A stretch of 64,000 nt of DNA from Hygrophila difformis (GCA_030278955.1 JAOANR010000005.1:33545105-33609104); one strand, 5' to 3'. Shown: positions 47,432 to 59,944, counted from the first letter of the stretch. Translations and numbers: made by a program. Notes: a model not told the origin generated them from the letters alone.

Positions 47432-48845
47432 AATTTGCCTTTGACAGAATGGAGATGCAAGATGGTGAGAGCATTACTTCCTATGCTGAAAGATTCAAGG
47501 ATTTAGTGAATCAAGCTCACTTACTTGGATTAAAGTATGAGAATAACATTCTTGTGAGGAAGATGCTTCGAACAGTTTCTGAGAAATATTCTTCTAATAT
47601 TTCTGCACTTGAAGAAATGGATAAGATTAAGACCATGTCACTTAATAATCTTATTGGTATTCTGAGGACTTATGAGATGATCCACTTGAAGAAGAAAGAA
47701 AGCCAATCTAAGACTCTTGCATTCAAAGTTGAAGAAGGTGATGGTATTTCTGAAGAAGAGAAGGCTTATTTGTCTAAGAAGCTGTCCAGAATCTTGCAAA
47801 ACAAAAGAGCCAAGTCTTTTGGAAAAAGCAGAGTTGATCGTGGTAAAGGCAAAGAGCGCACAACATAGAAACAACCATATATAAGTAGTTCTTCAAGGAA
47901 TGAAAAGAGAAAGACCAGGAAAGCCAATCTTTCTGATCTATCTGAAGCATTTAAGGAACTCGAGTGTTATGATTGTGGAGGAGTTGGGCACAAAAATTCA
48001 GAATGTCCCACTGCTAAAAGGAGAGAATGAAAAGCATTAAACGCAACACTCAGTGATGATGAGGTCAGTGACACATCAGAGACATAACATAGTGAAGAAG
48101 AGTCGGATGATGCTGAAATTGCTTTCACTGTTCATGATGAGGATAATACTCCAAACTCACCTACTCCAGATAAGGATCAAGATGAAGGAGAAGATCTGGA
48201 ATTTGATGAATTAGCAGAAGCTTTTGTTGAGCTAAAGGAGAATCACAAATGTGTTGTTGGTGAGAACAAAAGACTGTTGGTTAAAGTTGGAGATCTTAGT
48301 GTTGCTTGTGATGAAAAAGATGAAGAGATTCAGAGACTGAAAGGTGAAGTAGCTGATCTTACAAGTTCTATGGTGAGTCTAGAAGAAGAAAAGAAAGCAC
48401 TCATGGCTATTAATCTTGAGTTGTCAACAAAAGTTGGTCACTATGATGCTATGATGAAAAATAAGGAGAAGTTAGATGAGATGATCTGCAAGGGGAAAGC
48501 ATCCACAGACCTTACTGGAATTGGCTATCATAAAGGTGAAGCTTCAACTTCGACCCCAATAAGGAAATTTGTGAAAGGTGGAATGTTGCAAGCTCCCCTA
48601 TTAATAAGCCTTTTGACAACAGTGGACTTAACATGGATATTAATGACTGCCCTGTTAAAGTTCAACGCTGCTGTGCATATTGCAATTTCCCTGGATACGT
48701 TGTTGACACTTGCAACATATTGGTGCGAGGCATACTACGTGGTAAACCTGTTGTGTGGCCTACAAAGGAACTACGGAAGCATATCAAGTTCAAGAGGCAG
48801 TGGATGCCTAAGAAAATTCAAGCTAAGTGTTTGGTGATCCTTTAA
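47432..48845 (+). pseudogene. gag: Copia B gag, C-terminal part
   Basis: Continues the frame cut at 39295: FAFDRMEMQDGESITSYAERF, then LVRKMLRTVSEKYS and NLIGILRTYEM. Stops occur at about 47866, 48028 and 48085. A zinc knuckle CYDCGGVGHKNSEC lies near 47966-48007, followed by an acidic and then coiled-coil-like segment (about 48180-48480, heptad Leu/Lys/Glu), typical of SIRE-like Gag. A frameshift near 48585 leads to a second, degraded knuckle CAYCNFPGYVVDTC, where the His is replaced by Tyr. It would be an RNA-binding capsid protein. Confidence 0.85.
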
Positions 48846-49138
48846 TTTCAGAAAGCGTTGTCACCCTGCAAGAAATGGTACTTTGTGGCTGCTCACGCCA
48901 CGTGACTGGAAACAAGGAGCTGTTTAAGACGTTCATAGAAGAAGATTGTGGTGAAGTTATTTTTGGTGATGGAGTGAGGAACAAGATTTCTGGCTATGGA
49001 ACACTCAAGGATGACAATCTTTCTCTACTCTTTAATGTCTATTATGTCTGTGGACTTACAACCAATCTTATTTCAATCAGCCAACTTTGTGATGACAATC
49101 AATTTGTGGGATTTACAAAAGATTCATGCGAAGTCTAG
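48846..49138 (+). pseudogene. Copia B protease, active site deleted
   Basis: CSRHVTGNKELFKTF, SGYGTLKDDNLSLLFNVYYVCGLTTNLISISQLCDD is clear Copia protease sequence. The catalytic Asp-Ser-Gly expected before CSRH is missing: the DNA reads TGGTACTTTGTGGCTGC, a small deletion that also shifts frame. A stop at 49136 separates it from integrase. Confidence 0.8.
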
Positions 49139-49159
49139 AATAGAGATAAGAAGTGTGCT

Positions 49160-50089
49160 ATGATTTGTGGTAGATCCAAGAATAACTGTTATACTTTGAA
49201 AGATAAACCTAGCATGGTTTTATCTACAAGTTTGGATGAAATGCAACTGTGGCATAGGAAATGTGGTCATATGAACTACAAGTCTCTTGTTAGAATCAAT
49301 AATTCTGGTGTTGTGCGTGGGATGCTGAAACTACCAGTTGTGAAGAATATTGTTTGTGGAGATTGTGCAAAGGGCAAGCAGATTCATTCTTCACACAAAC
49401 TTATTGATCAAGTTCAGACTACAAGGTGCTTGGAATTATTGCATATGGATTTGATGAGGCGAACTGAAGTACCAAGTCTTAGTGGAAGGAGGTACATCTT
49501 TGTGTGTATTGATGATTATTCAAGATACATATGGGTAGACTTTATGAGAACCAAGGATGAAACTTTTGCTACTTATGAGAACCTTGCATTGAAGCTTATG
49601 GCTGAGAAAGATTCCAAGATTGCTCGAATCAGAACTGATCGTGGGAAGGAGTTTGAGAACAGGTTGTTTGAACAACATTGCCATAACCATGGAATTTCTC
49701 ATGAATTCTCATCTCCAAAGACTCCACAGCAGAATAGGGTTGTAAAGCGCAAGAACAGGACTCTGCAAGAGATGGCTAGATCCATGTTGCATGCTAGTAC
49801 ACTGAAGAAGGAATTTTGGTCTGAATCTATTCATACAGCTTGTTACATCATTAATAGGGTGTTCTTGAGACCTCACACAAAGAACACACCTTATGATATC
49901 TGGAGAGGGAGAACTCCAAATGTTTTTTACTTTCATGTGTTTGGTACTACCTGCATTGTGCTAAATGATCGTACTCCTCTTGGGAAATTTGTTCAAAGTC
50001 TGATGAAGGGATCTTTCTTAGGTATTCTAACAATTCAAGAGCTTATAGGATATACAACAAAAGGACTAAGAAGGTTATTGAGTCTATGA
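49160..50089 (+). pseudogene. Copia B integrase, catalytic Glu changed to Lys
   Basis: GAG-pre-integrase HHCC finger (LWHRKCGHMNYKSL...CGDCAKGKQ), then the core with D in LLHMDLM, D in RTDRGKEFEN, and PQQNRVVKRKNRTLQEMA where the third catalytic residue should be Glu (VVERKNRT). Codon 49745-49747 is AAG. The preceding Gly is Arg. The frame is open for 309 codons, then ends as the C-terminal region begins. It would insert element DNA; without the Glu it should not. Confidence 0.88.
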
Positions 50090-50900
50090 ATAATGTATTT
50101 GATGATAGACCAGTTGAGAGAGATGATGATGATGTTATTCCTATGGTGCAACCTCAAAGTCATGATGATGATGATGTTGTATGTATTATTCAGCCACAAC
50201 AACACGTTCAACTAGATGTTCCTGCCACTGAACATGTTGTAGTGTCTGATGATGATACACCTGAGGCACAACCACCTGTACAACCTGATGGTCCAAGGAG
50301 AAGAGGACCTAAGGAAGAACCAAGGGTGTTTAAGCACTATTCCTAAGATGATATTATTGGTGATCCTCAAGCACCAAGGCAGACCAGGAGCCAACAACAT
50401 CAAATTGACTATACTGAGTTGGCAAGTCCTCTTTCTATGTTATGGGCTGTTTTGTTTCTCAAGTTGAACCTAAGAATGCCATGGAAGCTCTAAAGGATAA
50501 ATTGCGGATAACTGTCATGCAAGAAGAATTGTTGCAATTCAAGAGGAATGGTGTGTGGGAGTTGGTGCCACAACCTCCAGACAGTAATATTATTGGAACA
50601 AAATGGGTGTACAGGAACAAGACAGATGAGAAAGGAGTGGTTGTCAGAAACAAAGCTCGTTTGGTTGCTCAGGAATTTACTCAGATCGAAGGGCTAGATT
50701 ATAAAGAGAGCTTTGCACCTATTGCAAGGATTGAGGCTGTTCGATTATTATTGGCTATGGCATGCTCACTTGGATTCAAACTATTTCAGATGGACATTAA
50801 GACTGCTTTTCTTAATGGAACGATTAAGGAGGAAATCTATGTATCTCAACCAGTAAAATTTGAGAGTCCAGACTTTCCAAATCATGTTCTGGTGACTTGA
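50090..50900 (+). pseudogene. Copia B linker and reverse transcriptase N-terminus, truncated
   Basis: Acidic Asp-rich linker (50086-50346, with DDDDV runs), a stop, then TRSQ and FVSQVEPKNAMEALKD typical of the SIRE/Tork RT start. Next come GTKWVYRNKTDEKGVVVRNKARLVAQEF, DYKESFAPIARIEAVRLLLA and FQMDIKTAFLNGTIKEEIYV. The frame stops at 50900 shortly after; the YVDD active site, the rest of RT and RNase H are missing. 50901-51142 has no coding signal and ends in the polypurine tract, so a deletion joins mid-RT to the 3' end. Confidence 0.85.
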
Positions 50901-51142
50901 CTGATGGTTGTATTTGTTGTCTGGATAGACCTGGTTTACTTGATGCTTTGCATGTTATTTTTTTGTCTGTATGAATTGGGACTTAGAGTTGAATGATGGC
51001 TGGAGGGGTATTGGAATATGGGGATTTGCTTTTCTGTTGATTGCATGATTATGATTCCATGTATTCATGTTTTTCTTTGCTCTAATTATTGGCTCTACAT
51101 CCCACGTGTTGTTTTGAACGATCATCCCACAAAGGGAGAGAT
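50901..51142 (+). other. 3' untranslated end of Copia B with polypurine tract
   Basis: T/G-rich, no gene. CACAAAGGGAGAGAT immediately before the 3' LTR at 51143 is the polypurine tract. Confidence 0.7.
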
Positions 51143-51533
51143 TGTTGGGTTTTTGTGCTTATAACTCTTGTGCAGATGATCGTTGTGTGAGGGATGTGAA
51201 CACAACCGAGCTCATGATCTGACCCCTGAAGCAGAAAAGACAAAAGCTGGTAGTGGGACAGTTGTCTATGGCTTTTCCCCAGCCCATGGGCCTGGATATC
51301 CGAGCCCTCCGCATTTTTAGGGTAATGCCTCAATCATTTGGTGGCTATAACACTAGAGAAACACATAGAAAACATATTGAGAGATTAAGGGCTGCGGATT
51401 GAAGGAAGAACATGAGGTTCTTCATGAGTATCTCTATCAAGCTATTTTTCTCAGCAAGGGGTAACCTTTTTCTGTTCTTGGTAGAGATAGTTGTTAGAGT
51501 TTAGCTAGCATTTCTTCACTTTGCAAGATTTAT
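51143..51533 (+). repeat. 3' LTR of Copia B, first part, cut by element D
   Basis: Matches 38066 onward, including about 57 bases absent from the 5' LTR. Ends at GCAAGATTTAT where D inserted. The rest of this LTR must be right of the window. Confidence 0.88.
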
Positions 51534-52043
51534 TGTAACGCCCCAAAAATTCAAACCTAATTTTCGCAAGCATTACTGCCGTACTAACCATTCTAAACTA
51601 GTGGCCAGCCAGCTTAGAAACGCTAGTACAAGGCTGAGCACAAACCTATAGTGATTATTTGATTAACCAATTATGAGCTGAAGCTAAAATATTAAGCACA
51701 AATATAGAATAGGTCTCTACATAAACTTCATATAGTCATCCAACATAATCTCTAGGCTACAACCCTCACGAATCGAAAGCAGGCAACAAGTCAATTATCT
51801 CAAATAAAGGGCTACCAGCCCCAAAGCAGTAAATCACACATGGCCACCGACCAACGGAATGTGAATCCTAGGCTCACCGGCCTCAACTAGCAGAATACCA
51901 AGTACCAATAATTAATTATAAAATAGTATCACATAACATAGAAAAATGCAACAGAACACTCTATCTATGTGATCTCTCCATACCCAACCCGAATCATGCT
52001 GCAGCGCCTCCAGAAGGATCTATAAAATAGACAAAGCAAGGAG

Positions 52044-52060
52044 TCAGTACAACGTACTGA
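52044..52060 (-). repeat. Conserved TCAG...CTGA hairpin, element D
   Basis: TCAGTACAACGTACTGA, 7-bp perfect stem. The same is found in the 5' LTR at 57928-57944. Counterpart of TCAGCACGTAGTGCTGA in E and of TCAGTAT...ATACTGA in C. Confidence 0.7.
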
Positions 52061-52160
52061 GCAAGGGATATGCGTGCAAGGGAAATAAAGGGGAGAACAT
52101 AATATAATAACAAGCATAATATAAATAAAATAGAATATAAGTAAAACGGATAAAACATCA

Positions 52161-52545
52161 CACCGTCCCATATCGGTGCTTCAACCACAAACATACAAAA
52201 GGCATAAATAAATCATCACACCGTCCCATACCGGTGCTTCAACCACAAACATACAATTTATGCACGTGATGCATGACCTAACATACACCTATCTACCCTA
52301 TATGCAAATGCAATGAATATGCCTAGTCGGCAACCTAAGAACCCAGGCGGTATGAACCCACGGGGTGAGGATATCATCAACTCCAACCCGTTACAGGGTA
52401 ACATACACCATCCCCGCAGGGACCACAGGCATCACAGCCCAAATCATCCACCCCGAAGGGCCAACAGGCATAACAGCCAATAATCCACCCAGAAGGGCCA
52501 ACAAGCATAACAGCCAATAATCCACCCCGTAGGGCCATCGGGACT
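52161..52545. repeat. Hairpin array in element D LTR
   Basis: Two CACCG...CGGTG hairpins (52161-52178, 52219-52236) about 58 bases apart, then a series of CCC-N4-GGG mini-hairpins (CCCCGAAGGG at 52451-52460, and CCCAGAAGGG, CCCCGTAGGG further right) at roughly 40-base spacing. On the sense strand CCCCGAAGGG becomes CCCTTCGGGG, a UUCG-type tetraloop. Confidence 0.65.
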
Positions 52546-54934
52546 CAACAACACCTGTTAAGGCTGCCCGATCAATCAGAAAAACCCATGGGTTAATAAT
52601 CGTCAATTCCAATGCAATAGCATGCATGTTACAATAAAATAATAATCAAGCACCTAGATATTAGGTTCGCATGCTCGCCAAACCGTATAAGCATATCGCA
52701 TAGCTTTCTAAGCTAATGCATCACCATTACACAACGTAACAATGACATTTCATCAAATAAATATGATCCTAATAAGTCATAATATTGTATCACAAACCTC
52801 CCTGAGTAATATAAACATCCCCAACTCTCAAATCAGTAGAAGGGAATCATATTCAACAATTAGTGCGAGGAATTCGATAAGAATACAAGAATAAGCATTC
52901 ATCACTATCTAAGAAATATGATAACCCGAGAAGCGTCTCGTCCTCTAATTATTATGTCATAAGCTTAAACCATTATAAATAGTGTTAATAAAAACCTGCA
53001 AATCACCCGATAATGAAAACGAGCGACAATTATAATATCATCCAAAAATCACCCCAACACACATAAGAAAATGCAAGCATAACCCTTGCCTGTTATATGC
53101 AGTCTTTAAAGCTTCCTTCTTGTTACGTCTTCAACCTTCCAATGATTCCATTACCAACTCACGGTAGCTCCCTATAAGTGAATATAATCATAAGAATTAA
53201 AAATACTTCTATATTAAAAAAAACTAATATCTTCCCCTTTCTCCAACACCAACATCCACCTTCAATTCCTTTCCACACTCCCACAAACCAACACCAATTC
53301 ATCAAGGCAACCATTCCCTAATGAATATATTTCACAACAATTCCAATTAAATCAAAACTTAGCCAAATCCCCTAATTTAATTAATTGAAACAAACGATCC
53401 AATCCAATCAACAATTAACCAACAAGTACTAGTTATTCGTAATTATTAAAGAAATTCTCATTTAACTATAAATCCCATATTTAATATCAAATTAAAATCC
53501 CATGAATTATCAATTAAATTTCTTGTCAATACTTCCAAATTGATATAACAAGGACCACCATTTTGTTCATTCAAGAATCAAGTCAACTTATTAAAATCCT
53601 CCAATGAGTATCAAATCAAATATATTTGCACTAGAATTCAAGAGCACTAACAAATCTTATCATAACTCTAATATCAATATAAACTACTTTAAATCCTCAA
53701 TTCATCATTTTAATTAAACTAATAACCAAAACCATGTAAACTTCTACAAGCTATCATCACTTATCAATAACATCCAAGGCATGGAACCCAATACCAAATC
53801 CACATTGAAATCAAATACCCAATATATTTTAGTGAACTAGGAACCCAATGTAATATTGTACAATTTACTCAACAATCAACGTTGCCCACACTATTTATAA
53901 AAACTCAATACAAGCATTTACTAATCCACTTTATCCCTTCAAGTTACACATCTAGAATCCATAGAAATTAAGTTTAACTAATTTCTAAAGCTAGTAAATT
54001 AAAATCCAAATTTGAGCATAAATTCACCAAATCCATATACAATTCAAACTGTGGAATTCATCATCACTTAAACAATAAAATCCTTCAACCCATTTCAACA
54101 TAATACACATAGTCCTCAATCAAATTCATATGACACTTAAGCAAAGAATTCCCCAACAATCAAAAAAAGAGCACCAAAATAAGGAAGAACAAGTACACCC
54201 TTTCACCACCTCCACTGCCATCATCGTCAAAGCACCACCACCACCACTCCACCGCCGGACACCATCGAATCAGCACCAAAAATCTGCCGCCACCGCCGCG
54301 CATCCAGCGCCGGCGGTCAGCAGCTTCCGCTGCCACTGCGACGCACGTCTGTGCGTCGCCCAGTCCTCACCACAGCGCGCCACTGTGCTGTGGTGTCTCC
54401 TCCTGCTAGGCACGACCTCCAATCCCTCCCGTTCCTCACTTCGCTGCTGCGACAGCGGCATAGATGCTCCGGAAACTTTGAAATCGACCACAGAAATGGA
54501 AAAGAAGAATTGGGGATGAAGGAGGAAAAGGGAAGAGGAATGAGAGTATTACCTTGGTGAGGTCTTCAATTCTCCACCAAGAAGCAAGTGGATTTCATCT
54601 TCTTCTTCCATTATTGAGCACCATTGTTCCCTCTCCAATTGCCCTAACCCTATCCCTAAAAGTGACGGGATTTGGGGTTGTGAGGAATGTCCTCTAATAT
54701 GCAAACTCCCGATCGGTGTGAGTGGAATGTTTGTGGGCTTTGGTAAGTTGGACTTGGACTACCTTCTTCTCATTTATTTATTAAGTGGGTTGGGCCACCC
54801 TAATTCCACCACTTAATATTCTAAATAGGCTACTCATATAACTCCTCCAACTAATTAAATTATCTTATAACACAATTCATATAATTAATCATAATTAGTA
54901 AATTAATTATGAAATAATTAATCGGGATGTTACA

Positions 54935-54975
54935 TTCACTCCCCCTTACGATCATTCGTCCCCGAATGACATAAG
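54935..54975 (-). other. Polypurine tract of element D
   Basis: On the minus strand GATCGTAAGGGGGAGTGAA directly precedes the LTR, following CATTCGGGGACGAATG, itself a palindrome common before the 3' LTR of such elements. Confidence 0.75.
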
Positions 54976-55229
54976 CATATGATTTGCTAGGTTATATCAA
55001 CTAAATTGGAGTAGGATCCCACTCTGGACACCTTTCTGAAAGTTTCATCCAGTCCCATACATCGTATCTTCAATCCTATGTTGGGACCATAGTTCTGTCA
55101 CCATCTGGAGTATCTGTATAAACTTCATACTTAACTAACTCATCAAGTAGTACTAATATTAATACTGATACGGGTGCTCAGTCATTATCCTCTTCAAAAG
55201 TTCAATTGTATGCTCATATTCATCATCCC

Positions 55230-56800
55230 ACTGAAATTTGACATACTTTCTCAACAATCTTGTCAAGGTTTTAGTTATGCTAAAGAATCCCACAATAAAT
55301 CTGTGGTAATGGTCAACAAGGCCCAAGAAATTCCGAATCTCACAAACATTCTTTGGGGTCTGCTATTACAACGCAATCTCAACCTTAGCAAGGTCCATTG
55401 ACATAGACACAATCTCCAAGTAGAACTTACACTTAAAGAGCTTAGCATATAGTTTATGCTCCCGCAATATATTCGGCACAATTCTCAAGTTTTCCACGTG
55501 TGACTCACTAGTCAGTGAATAAACCAGGATATCTTCTATGATCACAACCACACACACCTCCAACAAAGAACGAAATACCCTGTGCATAAGATCCATGATT
55601 TTAAAGTGTCCAAAACTAGTCGTGAAAGCTATCTCGGCCTAACCACCTCTGCCACCCTTATATTATGGTAGCCTGACCTCAAATCAATTTTGTTGAACAT
55701 GTTGGCCTCTCTCAACAGATCCAACAAACACTAAATCCGAGGTAAATGGTACTTGTTCTTTACCGTGATACGGTTCGACCCTCTATAGTCAATATACATC
55801 CTCATCGAAACCATCATACTTCTTAACAAACAACACCGGATCTCCTCAAGGCGAGCTGTTCGGATGAATATATCCCTTACTGGTTAATTCATTTGACGAA
55901 TCATTCAACTCATTAAACTTAACAAAAGTCATTACGTAAAGAGGCTTAGAAATAGGAGTTGCATCAGGCACCAAATCACTAATAAAGTCAATCTCCTGAG
56001 CAGATGGTAGACTTCGAATTTCGTCGGGGAAGGCATTCCCCTCGAACTCAGATACACCCGGGACACTCGAAGCAGCTAGGACCTCTGCTTGAACATCCCT
56101 CATTTTCCACAAGGAGATAGAACAGCCCCCACGTATCAAATTATATAAAACCAAAAGAGAAACCGCATTAGTAGCAGGTGGAATCAAACTAGGTCAGTAA
56201 AACATATACTCACCTAATGCATCGGATTACCCCAAATGGTCACAACATGATGACTTGCAGCCAATACATGCTTAATATCATAACAAAATCATTCAGGCCA
56301 AAGACCACCAGGTCCACCCTGAACTCGCGGCCCTCGATGCTCAACACAGCATCTCGCCACATAAGATCAAGATGGATAATATCACCCGAAGTTAGAGAAA
56401 CCGGAATCTGGTAGGGTACTGACGGTCTTACTCGATGCTTACGAATTAAATTCAGAGTCTCAAATGAAAATGAAACTCTCGATGACACAATAATTGTAGG
56501 AAGATTTGCAGCAATAATAATACTAATAATTCCCATAACAGGGGAACGAGTTTGGCTCTCAACCAGAGAGTCAAAAGTGAAACACCCATGGCACAAGAAT
56601 TTACAACACTATGCAAAACGTTATCTAGTTTATATAACGTCTCCATCACATGCAGACAACATACTTGGCAAGCCCTCTTAGGTCGGCCTTGCCCTATATG
56701 CTATGTCAGTCTATTGTCAACCAATCACGTCATGTAGAACAGCCACCCAGTCTCCGAATATGATGCAAGCATCAAACGCCTCGAATATTAGCCTCACGTT
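55230..56800 (-). pseudogene. Element D pol remnant: protease and RT pieces, heavily decayed
   Basis: Minus strand. About 56720-56240 resembles the Gypsy aspartic protease region, ending LNDFVMILSMYWL (normal LxDFDVILGMDWL). 56187-55846 has FPDEIRSLPSAQEIDFISDLVPDATPISKPLYVM, the RT entry. 55596-55366 has MDLMHRVFRSLLEVCVVVIIEDILVYS, where the active site reads IEDI for IDDI (first Asp to Glu), and LREHKLYAKLFKCKF. A frameshift leads to NVCEIRNFLGLVDHYHRF-like sequence near 55340-55280. Many stops and shifts. RNase H, integrase and gag are gone. Originally a full Gypsy polyprotein, chromovirus-like by its motifs. Confidence 0.75.
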
Positions 56801-57402
56801 CTATCTATTGACCCCATTAATTCTGTCTAATTAACTCAACTATACCCTCACTGGCAAAGGCTGCAATGAGTTTCTGTCGTCTTTCGAATACAACTGATAT
56901 GCTTATGTTAATGCCATGCAAGTTTTTCTTTTTTTTCTTTTTTTTTTCTTTTCTTTCCACTGGGGATACTTGCTAATTCCATCTCACTCTCTAGGATACT
57001 TCAAGCCGCTCTAGATATCACCCACAATATTGCTTTCACATGGAACACAATTCGAATAACCCGGTTCCCAAGAGCCAACTTTTCATCTCAGAAGTAAGTT
57101 GATATGAATCGCAACATTAACAAACAATGTTAGCAGAAATCACCAATTGTTCACAAAGCAAAATATAAAAACCGGCAAAATTAGATAATTAATCATAGGT
57201 CATTCACAGTCCTCAATGACTGTGAGATGACAAAGATCCTGACTGGAGAACCATGGTTCCCTCACAGTTGTCAAACTGTGATTTAACATGGTGTGCGCAG
57301 AAATCATGAGATGTAATAAAATGCAATCCTATGCTATATGTACCCACACACAGCTCACCACCTATGTCTACACAAGTTTTAACCAGATATAAGAGCACAC
57401 AG
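56801..57402 (-). other. Element D leader region, no gene
   Basis: Between the pol remnant and the primer site. A T/C-rich run (TTTTTTCTTTTTTTTTTCTTTTC) lies at about 56930-56960. No gag can be recognised, so gag appears deleted. Confidence 0.55.
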
Positions 57403-57414
57403 GCTCTGATACCA
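57403..57414 (-). other. Primer-binding site of element D, tRNA-Met
   Basis: On the minus strand TGGTATCAGAGC, three bases after the LTR end at 57418. Confidence 0.9.
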
Positions 57415-57417
57415 CTC

Positions 57418-58136
57418 TGTAACGCCCCGAAAATTCAAACCTAATTTTCGCAAGCATTACTGCCGTACTAACCATTCTAAACTAGTGGCCATCTAGCTTA
57501 GAAACGCTAGTACAAGGCTGAGCACAAACCTATAGTGATTATTTGATTAACCAATTATGAGCTGAAGCTAAAATATAAAGCACAAATATAGAATAGGTCT
57601 CTACATAAACTTCATATAGTCATCCGACATAATCTCTAGGCTACAACCCTCACGAATCGAAAGCAGGCAACAAGTCAATTATCTCAAATAAAGGGCTACC
57701 AGCCCCAAAGCAATAAATCACACATGGCCACCGACCAACGGAATGTGAATCCTAGGCTCACCGGCCTCAACTAGCAGAATACCAAGTACCAATAATTAAT
57801 TATAAAATAGTATCACATCACATAGAAAAATGCAACAGAACACTCTATCTATGTGATCTCTCCATACCCAACTCGAATCATGCTGCAGCGCCTCCAGAAG
57901 GATCTATAAAACAGACAAAGCAAGGAGTCAGTACAACGTACTGAGCAAGGGATATGCGTGCAGGGGAAATAAAGGGGAGAACATAATATAATAACAAGCA
58001 TAATATAAATAAAATAGAATATAAGTAAAACGGATAAAACATCACACCGTCTCATATCGGTGCTTCAACCACAAACATACAAAAGGCATAAATAAATCAT
58101 CACACCGTCCCATACCGGTGCTTCAACCACAAACAT
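57418..58136 (-). repeat. 5' LTR of element D, first part, cut by element E
   Basis: Very close to 51534-52253 of the 3' LTR, with few differences. Broken at 58136 (CCACAAACAT) by the TGTAATACCC start of E. The remainder lies right of the window. Confidence 0.9.
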
Positions 58137-58690
58137 TGTAATACCCGAGAATTTTAAAACATAAAATAAATAAATAAATAAATAAAAATAATAAATAAAC
58201 AATCATGATAAATAGATAAAGAATCATAAGAGATGAGAAATGGAATTTCAATTAAAAAGGAATCAAGATTTCGAGAACCTGGGAAGCCGAAGACAATTTA
58301 ATCGAATAAATGGTTACACGGGGACCCGACACCGATAGACTCAATAACTCGAGTCCAAATATAAATTTAGATCCAAATAAAATTAAGATAGGAAATCGGA
58401 GCCCGAAAATATCCCGGAAATCCGAATCCGAGAGCATAGAGGGATAGAAGTCCAAAAGAGAGGAGGAAACGCCCGACGGATCGCACGACCCGGCCCAGAC
58501 CGAAGTCTAGGCCAGGATGGCGCGGTGGCCGCACGCCCAATGGGAGAAAACCGCGCCAAGAGCGCGCCACATGACAGAATCGGCCGTTCCGCGATTCTCT
58601 CGCCCGAATCCGGATTTTTCGACTTTCGGTTGAACATCTTTCGACTCTAGACTCTTAGAGTCAGATCTTGGACACCCTAGGCCTTAGTTA

Positions 58691-58700
58691 TCTATAAATA
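58691..58700 (+). promoter_or_regulatory. LTR TATA box of element E
   Basis: TCTATAAATA, repeated in the 3' LTR at about 63394-63403. The first ATG (58727) follows at the distance expected of a transcription start. Confidence 0.6.
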
Positions 58701-59944
58701 AGACCTCCTAAAAGCTCCGAATACGTTTGAAACCCTACGAAATCTCTCTATATGTTGAAACCCTAATCCCGGAGTCGTCGGAGGCACGAAGGCAAGAGAG
58801 GAGACTGGGTTGGACGAAAATCCAAAGACTCCCGTCATCGTGGAAAGATCTGATCCCTTCCTTATCATTTGTGATTCGAAAACAAATCCTAATTAAACCT
58901 CTTTTCTATTCTAAACCCCGATCCGGACGCGTTGAGGAAAAACGAAGGATCTCGGAAGGAGAACGAAGAACGTGGAAGCCACGCCTCCGAATCATCGAGC
59001 CAAGACATCCATAGATCTGTAAGTTAACGCTTACACGGTTTTGGGAGTAGTTAAAATATTTAAATCTAGAAACTTAATCAAAATTTTCGTAAATCTGCCA
59101 ACATGTGATTTCTACCGGCGCAGCGATTTTGTCTAATTATTCCGAACCCTTAAAAGTCTTCAAACGGAAAAACTTAAAACACGAAAACCATTCCTAAGAC
59201 GTAGATCTATCTACTGTAAAATTTTTATAATTTTTCATCGTGTTTTGATATCCGAAAACGACCACGAACAGACCTGCCTTTGGTTTAGATCTTGAAACGG
59301 TGACAGAACTTTAGTTCGAACTTGTTGGTGATTTCTACCTTAGATCTAAACCGATCTACGCTTGGCGTTAAACATAAGAGTTGTAGATCTATACGTTAAG
59401 AACACCACCATAAATTTTCAGAATTTTTCGTGGCAATTTGATATGTGAAAACCAACCGAAACCGAACTGTTTGAAACTGGATCTTGAAATTCTTGACAGA
59501 ACTTAGGTCCGATATTGGTCACGTTTTTGACATAGGTTCCAGACCGATTTAGATCTTTGGCCGAATATGAAAGTTGTAGATAAACGTCTTACGATGGTCT
59601 CTGTAAAATTTCATTAAATTTGGATTTGATTTGCTATGGTAGATTTCAATATCTCTAAACTGTGGCGTATAAGATTCGGACAGATTTGTGTTTCTGTGGA
59701 AATTGACGTGTCTGACACGTTTTGGTATCTCGGATTGGAAAAGTTAAAACACGAAAGTTGTAGATCTCGACGTTTCTGAGTCAGTCGTGAAATTTTGGAA
59801 TTTTTGAAATTAAATCTGAATTTAGACGAATTTTAGAGTAAACTGTGGTTGACCGAGTCAAATCTTGATATCTTGTTGAAACGGTGAAATTAGTCTTTAA
59901 GGTTTAAATGATTGGGAACTCCGTTGAAATAAAATACACATGAA

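Larger units (their letters stand above)
51534..54934 (-). repeat. 3' LTR of Gypsy element D
   Basis: About 3.4 kb, TGTAACGCCCC to GATGTTACA. The partner LTR begins at 57418. It holds hairpins (52044-52060; 52161-52545), and a Pro/Ala/Cys-rich GC block (about 54200-54480) whose ORFs show no domain. Confidence 0.85.

Noticed and set aside
54130..54519. 129-codon Pro/Ala/Cys-rich ORF in element D LTR
   Set aside because: No domain, composition follows a local GC-rich block in an LTR; overlapping ORFs of similar length on the other strand.
55174..56737. Several plus-strand ORFs of 60-75 codons
   Set aside because: Antisense shadows of the decayed element D pol.
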